Origin: Umbilicaria muhlenbergii
Taxonomy: Eukaryota; Ascomycota; Lecanoromycetes; Umbilicariales; Umbilicariaceae
Assembly: GCA_000611775.1 (NCBI GenBank)
Contig: KK106981.1
Coordinates: 9,585,973 to 9,649,972, forward strand
Reading direction: 5' to 3'
Length of the DNA stretch: 64,000 nt
The position numbers and the translations under genes are program-made. The notes beneath the pieces were generated by a model that searched no databases, was not told the DNA's origin, and worked only from the letters and a program-made list of their open reading frames with translations. Below, piece after piece: positions 1 to 13,500 of this stretch; the stretch's first letter is position 1; the number at the start of each line of letters is the position of its first letter.

Positions 1-544
1 TGCTCTAAAGAGGAGTAATAGAACATACAGCTTAAGCAGCCTAGGGTAACGAATTATCCCTGTTCTAAACTCGTATCTCTAACGGCAGCAGCAATATGAT
101 TCCAATGCCAAAGTGCCTATCAATCTCACACCTCCACAGCAAAAGACTCACTCGCCATAGCTGAGCACGGTGCGTATGAGCTACACTTCCTCCACATTGT
201 GGCAGTCCAAGTCATCTTCCGTCTCGAACCCAGTGACGCTCGTTGCTCTTTCACTCCTTGCTCTTGAGGTTTGAAGTTTGAGCGAGCGAGCGAGCGAATC
301 TCTCAGCCCGTGTGACATCCCAAATTAAACTCATCACACAGATATTCCTTCACGCATTTCTCCTCCGAACCCCCTTCCCCAATCCGCATCTTGCATTCTC
401 CTCGAACCGCCATACCAACACTGACCAACCAATCCGTCGACCTCAACTCCGACCGCACCTCGAATCGCGGCGTCGAGCCCCACGCTCTCAGTCCATTAGT
501 TTAGTCAAACGACTGAGATAGTCAGACCGTTAGACGAGTCGGAA

Positions 545-1340
545 TACTCAAATGTCACTACATTTCCGCCTCCATACTCATACTTACTTCCCATACGATT
601 CATCCCTTCCACGCCGCCTCCACTCCACCTCCACTCCACTTCACCTCCCTCTGTCATCCCTCAATCCCCCAAAGCCCTACCCCTCACCCTCAACCCCCAT
701 CCTAACCCCTCAACCCCTCCCTTCTCCGTCTTTTCCACTTTCCTAGCCAGTCAACCCCTACCTACCTACCTACCAATCCCGCCGCCCACTATGATGGGTA
801 TGAATACCGCGTGCTCAGGCGGTAAGCGGGGAGGGGATGTGGATATCATGTGAGGAGGGAGAGAGAGGGGGGGAGGAGGATGAGGGAGGAGGACGGGAGG
901 GGGAGGGGGAGGGAGAGGGAGAGGAGGAGGGAGAGAAGGAGGAAGAGGGGGAGAGGAAGAGGGATGGTGATGGTGATGGTGATGGTGATGATGATGATGA
1001 TGATGATGATGACGATGATGGTGATGGTGATGATGGTGATGTCGTGGTTGGCAGTGTCGTTGGCATGAGAGCAGATTCAAGGGGAGGATGTGCGGAGATG
1101 GCGGAGAGGTGGGAAGGTGAGTGGAGAGGGGATGTGAGGGGGATTTGAGAGGAGGGAGTTTCGAGGGAATTAGGGTGCTGAGAGAGGGAGTGAGGTTTGT
1201 TGGGTGCGAAGGATGGGGTGGAGGGGATGGGGCTGGATTGTTTGGAAGGCGGGTTAGACGAGAGATAGGGTGGAGGAATGGAGGGAGGTTTGGATGGAGG
1301 TTTGTAGGCTGAGCACTAGGAGGGATTGAGGGCAAGGAGT
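545..1340. repeat. Pyrimidine-rich to purine-rich low-complexity switch
   Basis: On the plus strand 545-780 is rich in C and T and poor in G. After about 40 mixed bases, 830-1340 becomes almost all A and G. Spurious open frames occur on both strands, including a poly-His/Pro-rich frame on the minus strand. The compositional change is seen directly. No function is claimed. Confidence 0.7.
961..1038 (+). repeat. GATGGT/GAT microsatellite
   Basis: A run of GATGGT units passes into a run of GAT units and back to GATGGT-like units. It lies inside the purine-rich block. This is a simple-sequence repeat likely to vary in length between strains. Confidence 0.85.
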
Positions 1341-2899
1341 TTGGTATTGTTGTCGTTGCGGATGGTAGGGTGGTGGGCTGATCGTCTGCTGTTGCTGTTT
1401 CATCGAGCGGGCTCTCTCTTCCCTCGAGGGCGGCCTTTTGCCCTGCCTGTCTGCACTTTCGACTCTCTTAAGACTTTCTGGCGGAGCAAGGAAATGTACT
1501 CGGGGCGGGGAAAATTAAAACAAACTACCGAAAGCTCTTCCTCTTCTGCAGAAAAAATCACTGTGGACAAGGAGCATCAGGCAAAGCACCTCACTATTGA
1601 TGCCAAAGAGCTTGGCGTTATAGCTAAGTCAGCATAAAGTCTGGGGCCCCCACGCGGGGTAGGGTAGCATTCTGTATGTGATTTCTATTGCTATAATTAT
1701 CAACCACATGTAACGGGTCTTCAGATCATCGCACTCTGAGCCTCGAGTTCTTCGTTACAATTCTTAATGTGGGAGAAAATAAATCAAAACAGCACCCCTG
1801 GCACGGCACGAAAGGATGCAGCTCTTCTAAGAGCCATGTCTCGCGATCGCGGGGCAGGCCGACCAACCCCCTCACGTCACTGCATCATGCAATCGGAAGG
1901 AATATGAGACACTCCCATGTTGTTGGCACATGGTGTGCAAGGATCTGAATGCGGATCTTTTGCGAGATGGGCGTTCCAGCTACACGGGAAAGGCTCCATA
2001 ATGCGGCTCATCTGTTCGGAAAGGCTCCCGTTTTCGAGCGATGGAAACAATCTGCAGATGTAAGAGTCGGCACAAGGAGCTTAATGAGTCATTTGTCTTG
2101 ATACAATCGTTACCTCGAAGCAGAGATCTGTCTGACTGCAGGATGTATTGGTACCAATTCCTCTTCCAAATTGCGTTTATCTGGTGCAGAAAGTCGTGTA
2201 ATCGTGTTTTCTTTTGGCAATGTCCGAAAAGCATTCAACGTTGCATACGAGGCTTCGCTGCTCGATTTTGCCTTGGCCCTGGGCGGAGGGGCCGTCTGAC
2301 TGCACTCACTGGCCTCGCACAGGTTGACGCCAAGCCAATATTCCTTCTCCGCGCCTTTTGCCTGCATTGAAAAGGCCGCTGTGATCGGGGAGCCCAAGTC
2401 ACGACGACTATTCCGCACGAGGGCGCGCGATGACTGGAGAGAGCTCAAGTGCCAGAATCTGGGCGCTCGCTTAACCTCACATTAATAGAACCACCAATTT
2501 CGGATCCCAACCACTTATCCAACACCAGCGACGCCAACCTCGAGCTGAGATTAGTCCATGTACCAGTACGGCCAGGCGGAGCCAGCACACCACAAAAGAT
2601 GGAGGTTATGTGCGCAAGGCTGCAGAGTCGGGCGAGCTTTCGACTTGTGCAATGCGCCTCGCGAGGTACCCGCATCCCGCCATGTCACGCTAGAGTTCAG
2701 CTCAAGCCGTACCTGGGGTACGGTGCTTGTTGATGCTTGATGGGAGAGATGGACTTTATATGCAAGGCTCCCGCAGTCCTCTTCCTCCAGGACGACACCA
2801 ACAGCCGCCAGTGTACTTCCATTGTTGATTGAACAAGCACTGAATTATTTCTGGTCTCTCCTTGGAGAGAGCTTCAGCGTTTAAGTGTCTTCTGTAATC

Positions 2900-3904
2900 A
2901 TGCTCTCCTTACCTGTTCATGCCCTCGGGCTCTTTGCTTTGCTCTCTCCAATGGCACTCGCGCAGAGCACTGCCTTGCTGAACTATCAAAACCAGGAACA
3001 GCTCTGCACCGACGCGTGCATTGTCTCTGCCACTTGCAACAACCAGTGTATCCTCAAGCCCCAAGGTAAATCTTCAACGATCCAGGCACACCACCACGCC
3101 CTCTTCCTCCGCAATAGCTGAGTAATAGAGGTATGCTAACCAGGCAGACCAAATAACCAGCTGCATCTGCCAAGATAACTGTCTCTGCGCAATTGCAATC
3201 TGCGAACAGTGCTGCCTCGCCTCCGGTGGTCAAGCCGATGATGCTTTCTGCCAATCCGGTGCTTCCGACAACCTGAATTTCTGCGCTGATCCAACTGTAC
3301 GTGCTCGAGTGTGGTCCGCAGCTTGCAAATGTGAAATCGGTTGCATTTCAAAGACACTGACAATCTCTTCGGCAGGTCGCAGGTCTCACGCCCAATGATA
3401 ATTGTCTAGTCTACCAGTCTGTCACCTATGACGCCACTGCGCTATTCCCCTCAAGTATCGAAGCCTTCCTCAACCAGGTACCTCTCCCCACAGGGATTAC
3501 CTTCAACACGGCACAAACAACTGGGAGCGCCATTGTCGCCCCGAGTGCAGGAAGCACTACTGGAGCTCTCTCGGCGACCGCTCTCAACTCCAAGGCCTCC
3601 AGCTTCACCGGAACAACAGTGCCAACCATCGCAAAGAGTACTGCCAGTCTCGCCACTCTATCGGCAAAATCGACTGCTACGGCTATTAGCACAACAGCGA
3701 GCTCTGCTGGGGCAACTTCAGCTGCTGCTGGAACTCCCGCACCGGCAGCTGCTACGGCGAAGCCGAACGCAGGAAGTCGTGGCTTTGAACGGAGCGTAAG
3801 TTAGCCGAACGATCCAGTGTTGTAACATAGCTGACATCGTCTATTTGTAGCGCGGTGCGGCGCTGGACCTCGCCGTCGTCTTGGGACTCATCGCGGCCCT
3901 CTGA
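2900..3904 (+). CDS. Secreted Cys-rich, Ser/Thr-rich protein, probably GPI-anchored
   Basis: Four exons are proposed: 2900-3065, 3148-3296, 3376-3795 and 3851-3904, giving 262 residues. The first ATG opens a clear signal peptide (MLSLPVHALGLFALLSPMAL). Next comes a cysteine-dense segment of about 100 residues with motifs such as CICQDNCLC and CEQCC, then a long Ser/Thr/Ala-rich stretch. The last exon encodes only a short hydrophobic tail (ALDLAVVLGLIAAL), as expected for a GPI-attachment signal. All introns have GT-AG ends and keep frame; two have evident branch sites. The layout resembles fungal cell-surface glycoproteins. I do not recognise a named family; the Cys spacing was not matched confidently to CFEM. 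Likely location is the plasma membrane or cell wall. Confidence 0.75.
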
Positions 3905-4468
3905 ACAAAGGCGTGCTAATGGTGCTTAATGGTACGGAATGGAACGAGCGCATGTTGATGCAAGGACCTTACCCGGTAATTGGAAGTCATTGAAAGATGT
4001 AGGTATTGTGATTTATAATACACCGCAAGGGATAGACCAAGACCTGTAAGCACCAACAGTACGATTGCATGCTATGTACGTGAATGGAAGTCATTGGGGA
4101 GATTTTGAAAGCTTGCAGTCACGGACCGTAGAAATCTTTCTTATCATCGTCGTCTTGAGTTGATAGCCAATTAGACTTTCCCGGGGATAGGATCTGCCAC
4201 GTTTCCCGGGAATAGTGTGTGACATCATGGCTAGCGGCATTTTTGTTTCTCAACCTCAACCTCAACCTGTCAGGCACCCTACGAGTGTCTTCACATGTAA
4301 TAGAAGGGCAAGGTTTTCTTTGCTTTCTGTTCATCGTTTTGTGTTTCCATCTCGTATCTCCATCACCTTACCGCAGCAAGGTGTTACAAAATTCTTTCCA
4401 TCCCTAATGCTTCCGTTGCTGTTGCTTCTGTTAATTACGTCTCTATCTTGATTGGACGTTTAACATAA

Positions 4469-6016
<1,548 letters not shown>

Positions 6017-6920
6017 CTGCGTTCCTCTTTGAGACGCACTAAAAAGCATGCAGCGGTTCACCTTAGATCAACTACTTTGCAGGGAGTTTCGGCTCTTATG
6101 CTGGTACCTGTCTTTCGGGTCCGGATTCCTCACGACCGGAGTTCGTCGGTGTCACCTTATCAAACACTCAATGCAAATATGCGTCTTCGCGACCAATGGA
6201 TATGTCTTTCACGATTTACCTTCGCGCAAATCTCTACCACAAGATTGGCGATTCCCGTCAACGCGCACACGCGCCCTATGTTAGGCGCACACCGCCAAGA
6301 TTTCCTTGGAAGCAAAACTCTTGAACCAGTCTTTTCATACTATCAACGCTCAGCCTCAATCCTCGCAGCCGCTTCGTCAGACCAGAGTGAATGAGAATCT
6401 GACAAGCTCGAAGAGATAGAAAGCGTCTAGGGTCATGAACTTGACAGTTCGTTCGTGGACTTAAAGACCCAGAGCGACGGATTTTGGTTTTCATAATGCA
6501 GGCAAGCAATAGTCGGATCAGCGCCACATCGGCGATGATTGATTCTACAGCTAACGAATGGCTACGTAACGAAAAAGGCTGTCCCCACGCTGTTATCGTT
6601 TAGTCTACAGCTGCTATGACCTCCAAGTCATCAGCCGCCGCCTAAGCAAGGCAAGGAAAATGAGACACTCAGTTGCCTTGATCACAGCATGCGTGCCTGC
6701 AGTGGGATGAAGAAGACATGTACCCTGCGAGAGCAGCTGTAAGTGGGACAGGGTCACACCAGGAGATCGAACCTGGTCAATCTGGGACCTGGCACAGATG
6801 ACAAAATTGTGTCGTCAGACTGTTTGCGGACTAGCAGTGAAGACATAAATGGCGGCCGGTCCTTGCTACGGCACTACAGTTCAACCATCATCCCACACCC
6901 TCATAGCATCCGCGATCGAC
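6017..6920. other. Intergenic region
   Basis: There is no supported gene between the monooxygenase stop and the small secreted-protein start. The short open frames here lack ATG starts or domains. The distal part should contain the promoter of the downstream gene. Confidence 0.5.
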
Positions 6921-7603
6921 ATGCACGCTCCAACTTTTTTAGCTCTCGTGACCATGGCGCAGTTCGCCCCCCTAGGTCTGACAGCTCCAGTCACCAGTCC
7001 TATCCTAGCCACCCGGAGCAAGTACTGCGCCAATGCACCGCATACCGTGGCGGGAACGTAAGTGAAAGACTTCTCGAGGGAGGGGAAAATACATAACTAA
7101 CACGAATCATCACATCTAGCTTCTTGAACGCTCGCAACATCGACCCGAAGAGCCTCACATCAAGTAACGATGCCTACGACAACACTCCAGCCGCAGAACC
7201 GACGGTCCGCGGACGGGGTTCCGAGGGTGTACTCTGGTGCGCCCCCGGCTCCCAAACCTATATCCTGATTTCCATCGCATCGACGGTAGCGGCGGAAGAC
7301 AGCTTGGTCCTGACGCTCGAACATGTTCTTATGGGCGCCGCCTCGGCCGTCTATGACCATATCATGGCTGTGGGTGACGGTACCATTCTCGGTGGCAAGT
7401 TCCAATGGCCGCAGGGAGAGATGTCACTGAATCAACTCCTGTTTTTGAAGGTGTGGAACGCCAACAATCATCAGATCACGTGGGGGGTAATGCATGCGAC
7501 TATTGCTGCTATAGTGAGTTATATGAATTCGAATGGCTGGGGTGTGGGGCATTTCGATATTTATGATGGGGGCATTCGGGTTGGTTATGGGCTGTTTACT
7601 TAG
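6921..7603 (+). CDS. Small secreted protein, copy A of a two-member family
   Basis: Exons 6921-7057 and 7120-7603 (62-bp intron, TAACTAAC branch site) encode 206 residues. The chosen ATG opens a hydrophobic signal peptide (MHAPTFLALVTMAQFAPLGL); an ATG 72 bases upstream would only add a non-hydrophobic leader. The body shares clear blocks with the gene at 26027-26717: CAN(x)nTVAGT before the intron, LWCAP(x)SQTYI, NANNHQ(x)T, and a C-terminal G(x)F(x)I(x)DG pattern. The common first intron sits at the same place and phase. I know no catalytic function for this family. Size and secretion signal fit an effector-like or cell-surface role, which is inference. Confidence 0.75.
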
Positions 7604-8877
7604 CTGTCTCCGAGCATAGATGGAAATGTTTGAAAGGGTCGTTGGGTATCGTTTCTTTATGACCGACTACGGTTCTATAGACGGGGGCTTTCTAGATGTT
7701 AGAGTGGTGCAGCTTTGATTCTTCTCTCTATCGCTTCCCGCGTGCTGCGGTTTCATACGTTCTACGTACCTTGGCTACTATTACATTACTTGGATTCATT
7801 TATCCCAGAGATGTTTAGCTATTGATTTAGACAACTTACTTGCGGTTACGTTGCTTGCATCATCGGCTCAGACTATCTGTTTTCATGCTCACGCTTATCC
7901 AGCCATGGGCTACTGACTGGATCATGGCTCGACGGAGCTGCATAAGGTAAGAGGGCTTTACAGGTGGATACCCGGCTCGCCGGCGTGCTGCGAGCTCCAT
8001 CACGTTCGTGTGATCGTTTGCTTTCGCATCGGGAGAATAGAATTAGAGACACAAAACCATTAGACCTGCCGCAATCTTGGAGATCAGGGTATCCCATGGG
8101 GCTGAAGCTAACTACCTCGCTAATATTGCAGTGTCAGGCAGGACTTGTACAAGTTCCTAAGGATGACTCTTTGCCGAGATAGCTGCCTGCGGTGCAGTGG
8201 CAATTAGCACCACCCTAGCCGAGCTCGCAGCAGACGGGTTCTCCGCTCCACCTCCCTACATGTGGAGCAGTGTCCAAAACAGGGATATTGGTCCAGTCAG
8301 CGTCGATAACGTCGCTCTTTCGGCTCGGCCCCATTCATCGTTGCAGCTACCGCGCCTTGTTCCATTTCAACCATCTGGCTTTCGCGTCGGACCCTTGTTG
8401 ACAGCTGCTTTCTACTTGTCAGGTCACGCTTGAAATTTGGCCAGTGTGCGGTTGCTGCTGTTGACAACTCGGCTTGGTCTCAGGACGCAGACTCGGAGTG
8501 GTAACAATTCAAGACGGTGATAATTGATTGGAACTACTTCGTCCGCCAAGGGAGACGACACACCGATGTGTCTAGGCATCAAAACAATGCACACACCCGC
8601 GCCGCAAACGGTCCTGCCGGAATCAGGGCAATCTCGCGCTTCTATCTTTCAAGGCCCATAAGTAGCCTATTCCCATCACCTCAACACTTCCGACTCTCAG
8701 AGTACTCCAACCGTCCTGACCTCGCACCAGTCCATGATATCCGCCTTGATGGGTGACTCGTTGGCAGTGACACTGTTGGCAGTGGTAGTGTCGATTAATG
8801 GTGCCCGCGTCTTCTGCCATGTCATTCCAACTCAGTGGGCAAAGGCGGCGCCTCAGTCAGGAACCCCAGCTCATGCC
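7604..8877. other. Intergenic region
   Basis: This stretch should carry the 3' UTR of the secreted-protein gene and the 3' flank of the minus-strand membrane-protein gene. Open frames such as 8197-8433 plus lack ATG starts and domains. No gene is supported. Confidence 0.45.
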
Positions 8878-9882
8878 TTACCGTGCTAGCAGGTTCCTCG
8901 CCCACGCCTGTGCTTCCAGCTCATGTATTGGAACGCTATCGAGCTGTTGTCTGGCAGCACTATCGAGCTCATGTCTGGGAACACTATCGAGCTCGACTTG
9001 CCTCTCCCTCCCGTCAATCTCGTACACCTCTCCTTCGGGTCTCTCTACCATGGCTTGCGGCTGTTCACTATCTTCAGGACCAGAATCGGGATTTTGTTGG
9101 CTCGGTTTACGCTTCCGCATTCTGATGAACATCCAGAGCCATGCTATGAGGGATAGGCCGCCAACCACACAGGCGGTGGTGATTCCGATCTCTGCACCTG
9201 TGCTTAATGATTTCGGGACTTGTAAGGGGCGTTGTGTAGTTGTTGATTGGGTTGGTAAAGGTGTAGTTGTTGATTGGGATGGTAACGATGCAGCGGATGT
9301 TTGTTGGAGAGATGCTGAGGAAGATACGGTCGTGGGTAAAAAGGTGTAGGCCTGCTGAGGCCCTGTGCCGTTATAAGCGCCCCATAGGACCGGTGCTTGT
9401 TGTGGAAGTTGCGTGACGTTGTATACACCGGAGGATAGTTCCAAAAGGGTTTTAGAGCACCCTATCTCAAAGTATATAACTGTGAGAGGTCTATGGAATT
9501 GAATAAGCGGGATAAGCTGACTTCTGTTCGAAGAGATGGTCCAATTATGAAGCATTTGCCATGGTGGATAGTCGAGTGCTACAGAGGAGGCGGTAACTGG
9601 ATACACAAACTTGTAACGAGGACTTGACATAGCGGTTGCTGAATTTTACTTACTGTTTAAAGAGTAGTAGAGTGCGAGAAATTTCAAACAGTCGCTCTCG
9701 CCATCAGTAACAATCCAGGATACGTTTATCGTATCGAGATAATTGAACGTATATTTGAGTCTCAACTGCGGGTACAACAAGGATGGTGGATACTGGGCGA
9801 CGGCTAAGCCGTTGAAGTCAAAAACAAAAAGCCCTATCACAGCAACGACAGCGCGAAGGCACCACATTTTCTCACACACCAT
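8878..9882 (-). CDS. Single-pass membrane protein with secreted Ser/Thr-rich ectodomain
   Basis: Two exons, 9882-9654 and 9596-8878, give about 315 residues. The intron (57 bp, donor GTAAGT) was placed because it keeps frame; a second acceptor at 9579 would also fit. The N-terminus is a signal peptide (MWCLRAVVAVIGLFVFDFNG), and translation could instead start at 9867. An ectodomain of about 180 residues ends in a Ser/Thr-rich stalk. One transmembrane helix follows (ITTACVVGGLSLIAWLWMFI) with a basic RMRKRK stop-transfer. The cytosolic tail carries ELDS-type repeats (HELDSAARQQLDS). This layout is common in Pezizomycotina, often as presumed surface sensors. No enzyme domain is visible, so no specific function is assigned. 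Confidence 0.7.
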
Positions 9883-9954
9883 CAAAGAAAAAGGACAGCA
9901 ACAACAAATCCGGCGCCTTCATTCCCTCTTATCCTACTTACTGAGGGCACTGCA

Positions 9955-10140
9955 TGGCGAAGCCCCGTTTCACTTCACCTGTACCCTTACGGCGGTAAAA
10001 ACCACCGAGACCCACGCCGTAGACCACGTCGACAACTCAACAATCTTGACACACCACAGCCCGACTCGCTAGCCCTGACGCCACTTGACGCTTTATCGTC
10101 GTCTATCCAGCAGTCCCCCGGTCCTCATGCCTCATCCACC
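9955..10140 (+). repeat. Dispersed repeat, copy 1 (uninterrupted)
   Basis: This segment aligns over most of its length with 15310-15785. Shared landmarks are TGTACCCTTACGGCG near the start and GCCACTT(G/A)ACGCT near the end. It lacks the insertion present in the second copy. No coding potential or family was recognised. Confidence 0.7.
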
Positions 10141-10598
10141 CCACCGCACCGCACAGCCATTCCACTCCACTCCACTCCCAACACAGCAGTGCCGCGACTG
10201 GATTCCGCGACTGGACTACTAGTCTGAAATTGACGGGGCGGGATAAGATGACGTCCGCGCAAAGGAGACACTCCATTTGGGAAGTGTCTTCGGATGTAAG
10301 TGGTAGGTGATGCGTTTCGAGCGTGGGATAGAGCCAAGGGTGGGGGTGGGGGGGGTTCGACCTGCTGTCTATGCGTTGAAGGAAGGAAAGAAGCGCTTGT
10401 CAACCCTGGAGGTATTCTGGAAAGGCTGGCCGTGTCTGGATGGGTGGGTTTGGGTATGGTGGGTTGGTGGTGGGGGGTTACCAGAAGATCGTGGGGGCCG
10501 GGATGGGATGGTCGGGGGGGGGGTTCGCTTTTCTTCATTTGTTTGTTGCAGATATCATTTTCGTGCCGCGTCGTGAAGCCTGCTGGAGGAGGATGCGC
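10141..10598. other. Intergenic G-rich region
   Basis: The plus strand becomes G-rich between about 10320 and 10540, including long G runs. The overlapping frames on both strands are low-complexity and not credible genes. It is the 3' flank of the NLR gene. Confidence 0.5.
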
Positions 10599-13500
10599 CT
10601 AGGACGGGTTCGGCGGTATCGATTCCGTCTGCGGTCTCCGCGGTTCGTCCTTTGAGGGAATCTGAGGCTTATCGCTTCCTTCAGCATCTGCTGTTCGATA
10701 CTTGTTGGGGCTCGATCTTATCGCTATCACTTTCCTTGGTGTCCGAGCTGAGTATCTGGAAAGCCAGCGAAAGCCATATTTGTACTTGAGCAACAGCTCC
10801 ACTTTTGCCTTATTGTCTGTCCGTGATTCTTTTGCCAATTGGAGCAGTGTGCCGTATCTTCTGCGTGGTTTATCAACCTTCGCACGAAGCAGTAATCGCA
10901 AAATCGCCTCACTGCCATGTTTTGCCGTTTTGTCCAGCTTGATGCCACTTCTAATGACCCATCTTATGCCGTATTTGTACTTAAGCAACAGCTGCATTTT
11001 TGCCTCGCTATCCCTTTTTGATTCCTTTGCTGCCTGGAACGGTGTGGGATATATGTACTTAAGCCACGGCGGCAATCTTGCCTTGCTATCCCTTTGTGAT
11101 TCCTTTGCTGCCTGGAACGGTGTGGAATACCTTCCGCTCTTAGTATCAACGTCCACACCAGCCTCAAGCAGTAATCGCAAAACGGTAGCACTACCGAATT
11201 TCGCTGCCACCTGCAGCGTAGTGCCACAATATTCCACTCCTTCCGCGTTGACATCCGCCCCCTTCTTGAGCAATAATCGCACTATCGCTTCGTTCTCCCG
11301 GCTTAACGCCAATTGTAATGCCGTGCCATAAGGTCCAGCCGGTCCATTGATTCTCGCTCTTCTCTCAATTAACAATTGCACCATTGCCTCATTTCCTTGT
11401 GAGGCCGCTGCTTGCAGTGGGGTACCAAATCGGTCGCCCGGCGCATCGATATCGGCCCCATTCTCGAGCAAGAATCGCGCTATTGCCACAGCATTATCAG
11501 AGTTAGATTGAGCCGCTGCTTGTAGTGGGGCGCCGCGAAGATCGTTCCATGCGTTAACGTTCCCCCCCTTTTCAACCAGTAGTCGTACTACTGCCTCGTT
11601 GCCGGAACTGGCGGCCACTGACAACGGGTTACTGAATATCTCTGACTGCGCGTTTACATCTGCCCCATGTTCAAGCAACAACCGCACAGATGCTTCATTA
11701 CTTGCTCTTTCACAACGATATCTAGCAGCATAGTACAGTGCAGTCTGTTCTGCATCGTCTTTTTGATCAACTTCTGCTCCGTTCTTCAAAAGGGCCCGCA
11801 TAAGACTCAGGAGATTTGAGGAGGCTGCGATGTGTAGTAGTGTGATTTCAGCTCTGGGAAGTAAGCTTTGGTACACCCTAAGTTTAAGGTAGAATTCAAT
11901 CCAGCGTTGTAAGAGTTTCTGAGATGGCCACTCAAAACGTTGTAGGAGCTCTTCTAGTGAAATACCCCCAAGTTCGGCTTCTTCGGCATGTTGAAAGAAG
12001 GAGCTTGTTGCATAGTCTATAAGCGGAAAGCGCTGCTTGATCTCTTGTATTTCTCTAGAGTTTGGTTTGCAATCCGGTGTTATTTCCAGACTTAGAACTT
12101 CTCCCAATTTCAAGTAGTTCAAGCACGACAGACACAGCCGGTAATGACCCTGACCGATCAGATCATCGGCGAAAGAAAAGTTGAGACATCTGAACTTGTC
12201 TTTGCGTAAGAAGTCATTAACCGACTCATGGATGAATTGTACAAGAGGTCCACGGTCTTTCCGGCCATGGTCTTTGATCTCGGCGAGGCCTCCTGATAAA
12301 CTAACAATCAACTTCTTCATCTGCGTATCGTTGTCGATAAAGCCTTTTGAGTCTTTGATTGAATACTGTGACAATCGTACTGAAGAGTCGTCCGAAGCCA
12401 TAGCGTAGCGGAGTTCCGTTACTGATAATGGTCTCTGTGCGAGGAATATCCATTGCATCAAATGCAGCGTCTTAAGTCGTTTCTCAGCGTCCACAACTTT
12501 TGTGAGTACATGCTCGTAGATATGACCTAGATCCGATGGTACTTGATTCAACTTTTGACGGATTGATTCCAAGGATTCTCCATCATTGTATTGCTTTCCA
12601 ACGACCGGAATCATCAGAAAGGCCCATAAAAACACTCCTGATGCCTTGCTAACAATGTCGGTTTGCAGTATGTCCAAAGAGTTCTGTTGACTTAGATCTT
12701 GATTAAGCAGCCTTTTCAACTCCGCAACGGTATATGCTGTGATGTCTTTACAGTTTTCATCATCAACACAGATTTCAAGGCTACCGCCACTTGCAAAGAA
12801 AGGGTATTTGCGGCAAGAGAAGCAGATACTGATGCAAGCTTCAGACGTGCGTATCTCGTCATTCAACCCATGAAAATAAGAGAGAAGTTCATGCGCAGAC
12901 TCCTCGCCAGCTTCATCGAGAGCATCAATGAAGATTCTTATAGTTCCGTTCCTTGCAGCTGCTAGGAGGAGGGACGAGAAGAGGTCACGCAACTCCTCAA
13001 GGCGCCAGTCGACACCCTGTCCTTTGGCGCCCTGCCTTCTTTTCTTCTCTTCCCAGATTGTGTTGAATTTTGTCCTAACCGAGGCAACTTGACTCAAAAG
13101 CTGATGCAAGATCGTCCGAAGCATGCCAACCTGGGTATACTGCAATGAGTCGCCTCGTCTGTGAAAGAAGAAGTATAGCTGTACTTGGTTCAAGGCTTTC
13201 TGTTTCTCAAACGATTCAAGTATCCTCTTCATCAAGGTAGATTTTCCAGAACCTGGCTTGCCTTTAATCCACAGGAGTCCGCGATCTTCATTCACCCATT
13301 TGATATGCGACTCGTGGCGGAATATCCAAGCACACGAACCCGGATAAGCCTTTCGAATCTCTTGATGTCGATTGTTCATCTCCGGGTAGTAAAGAGAATC
13401 TAAGCCGGCTGCTTTCAACATCAAAATCCATACATTGAAAATACGCCTTGGTAATGGCTCTAACCTAGATAACTCCTGCCCACTGAGGAAGATTCAACAG

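Larger units (their letters stand above)
1..2899. other. Intergenic region, no supported gene
   Basis: I see no convincing gene here. The longer open frames (for example 1326-1637 plus, 2041-2370 plus and 2110-2448 minus) have no recognisable domain, and some begin at non-ATG codons. The distinctive content is the composition switch and microsatellite listed separately. The last 150 bases should be the promoter and 5' UTR of the secreted-protein gene starting at 2900. Confidence 0.5.

Noticed and set aside
766-1335. 189-codon minus-strand frame with a poly-His tract
   Set aside because: It is the complement of a GATGGT/GAT microsatellite and a purine-rich block. All three frames there are low-complexity and no domain exists.
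10125-10602. Overlapping frames of about 100-137 codons on both strands
   Set aside because: The sequence is G-rich and low-complexity, and the frames shadow each other without recognisable protein features.
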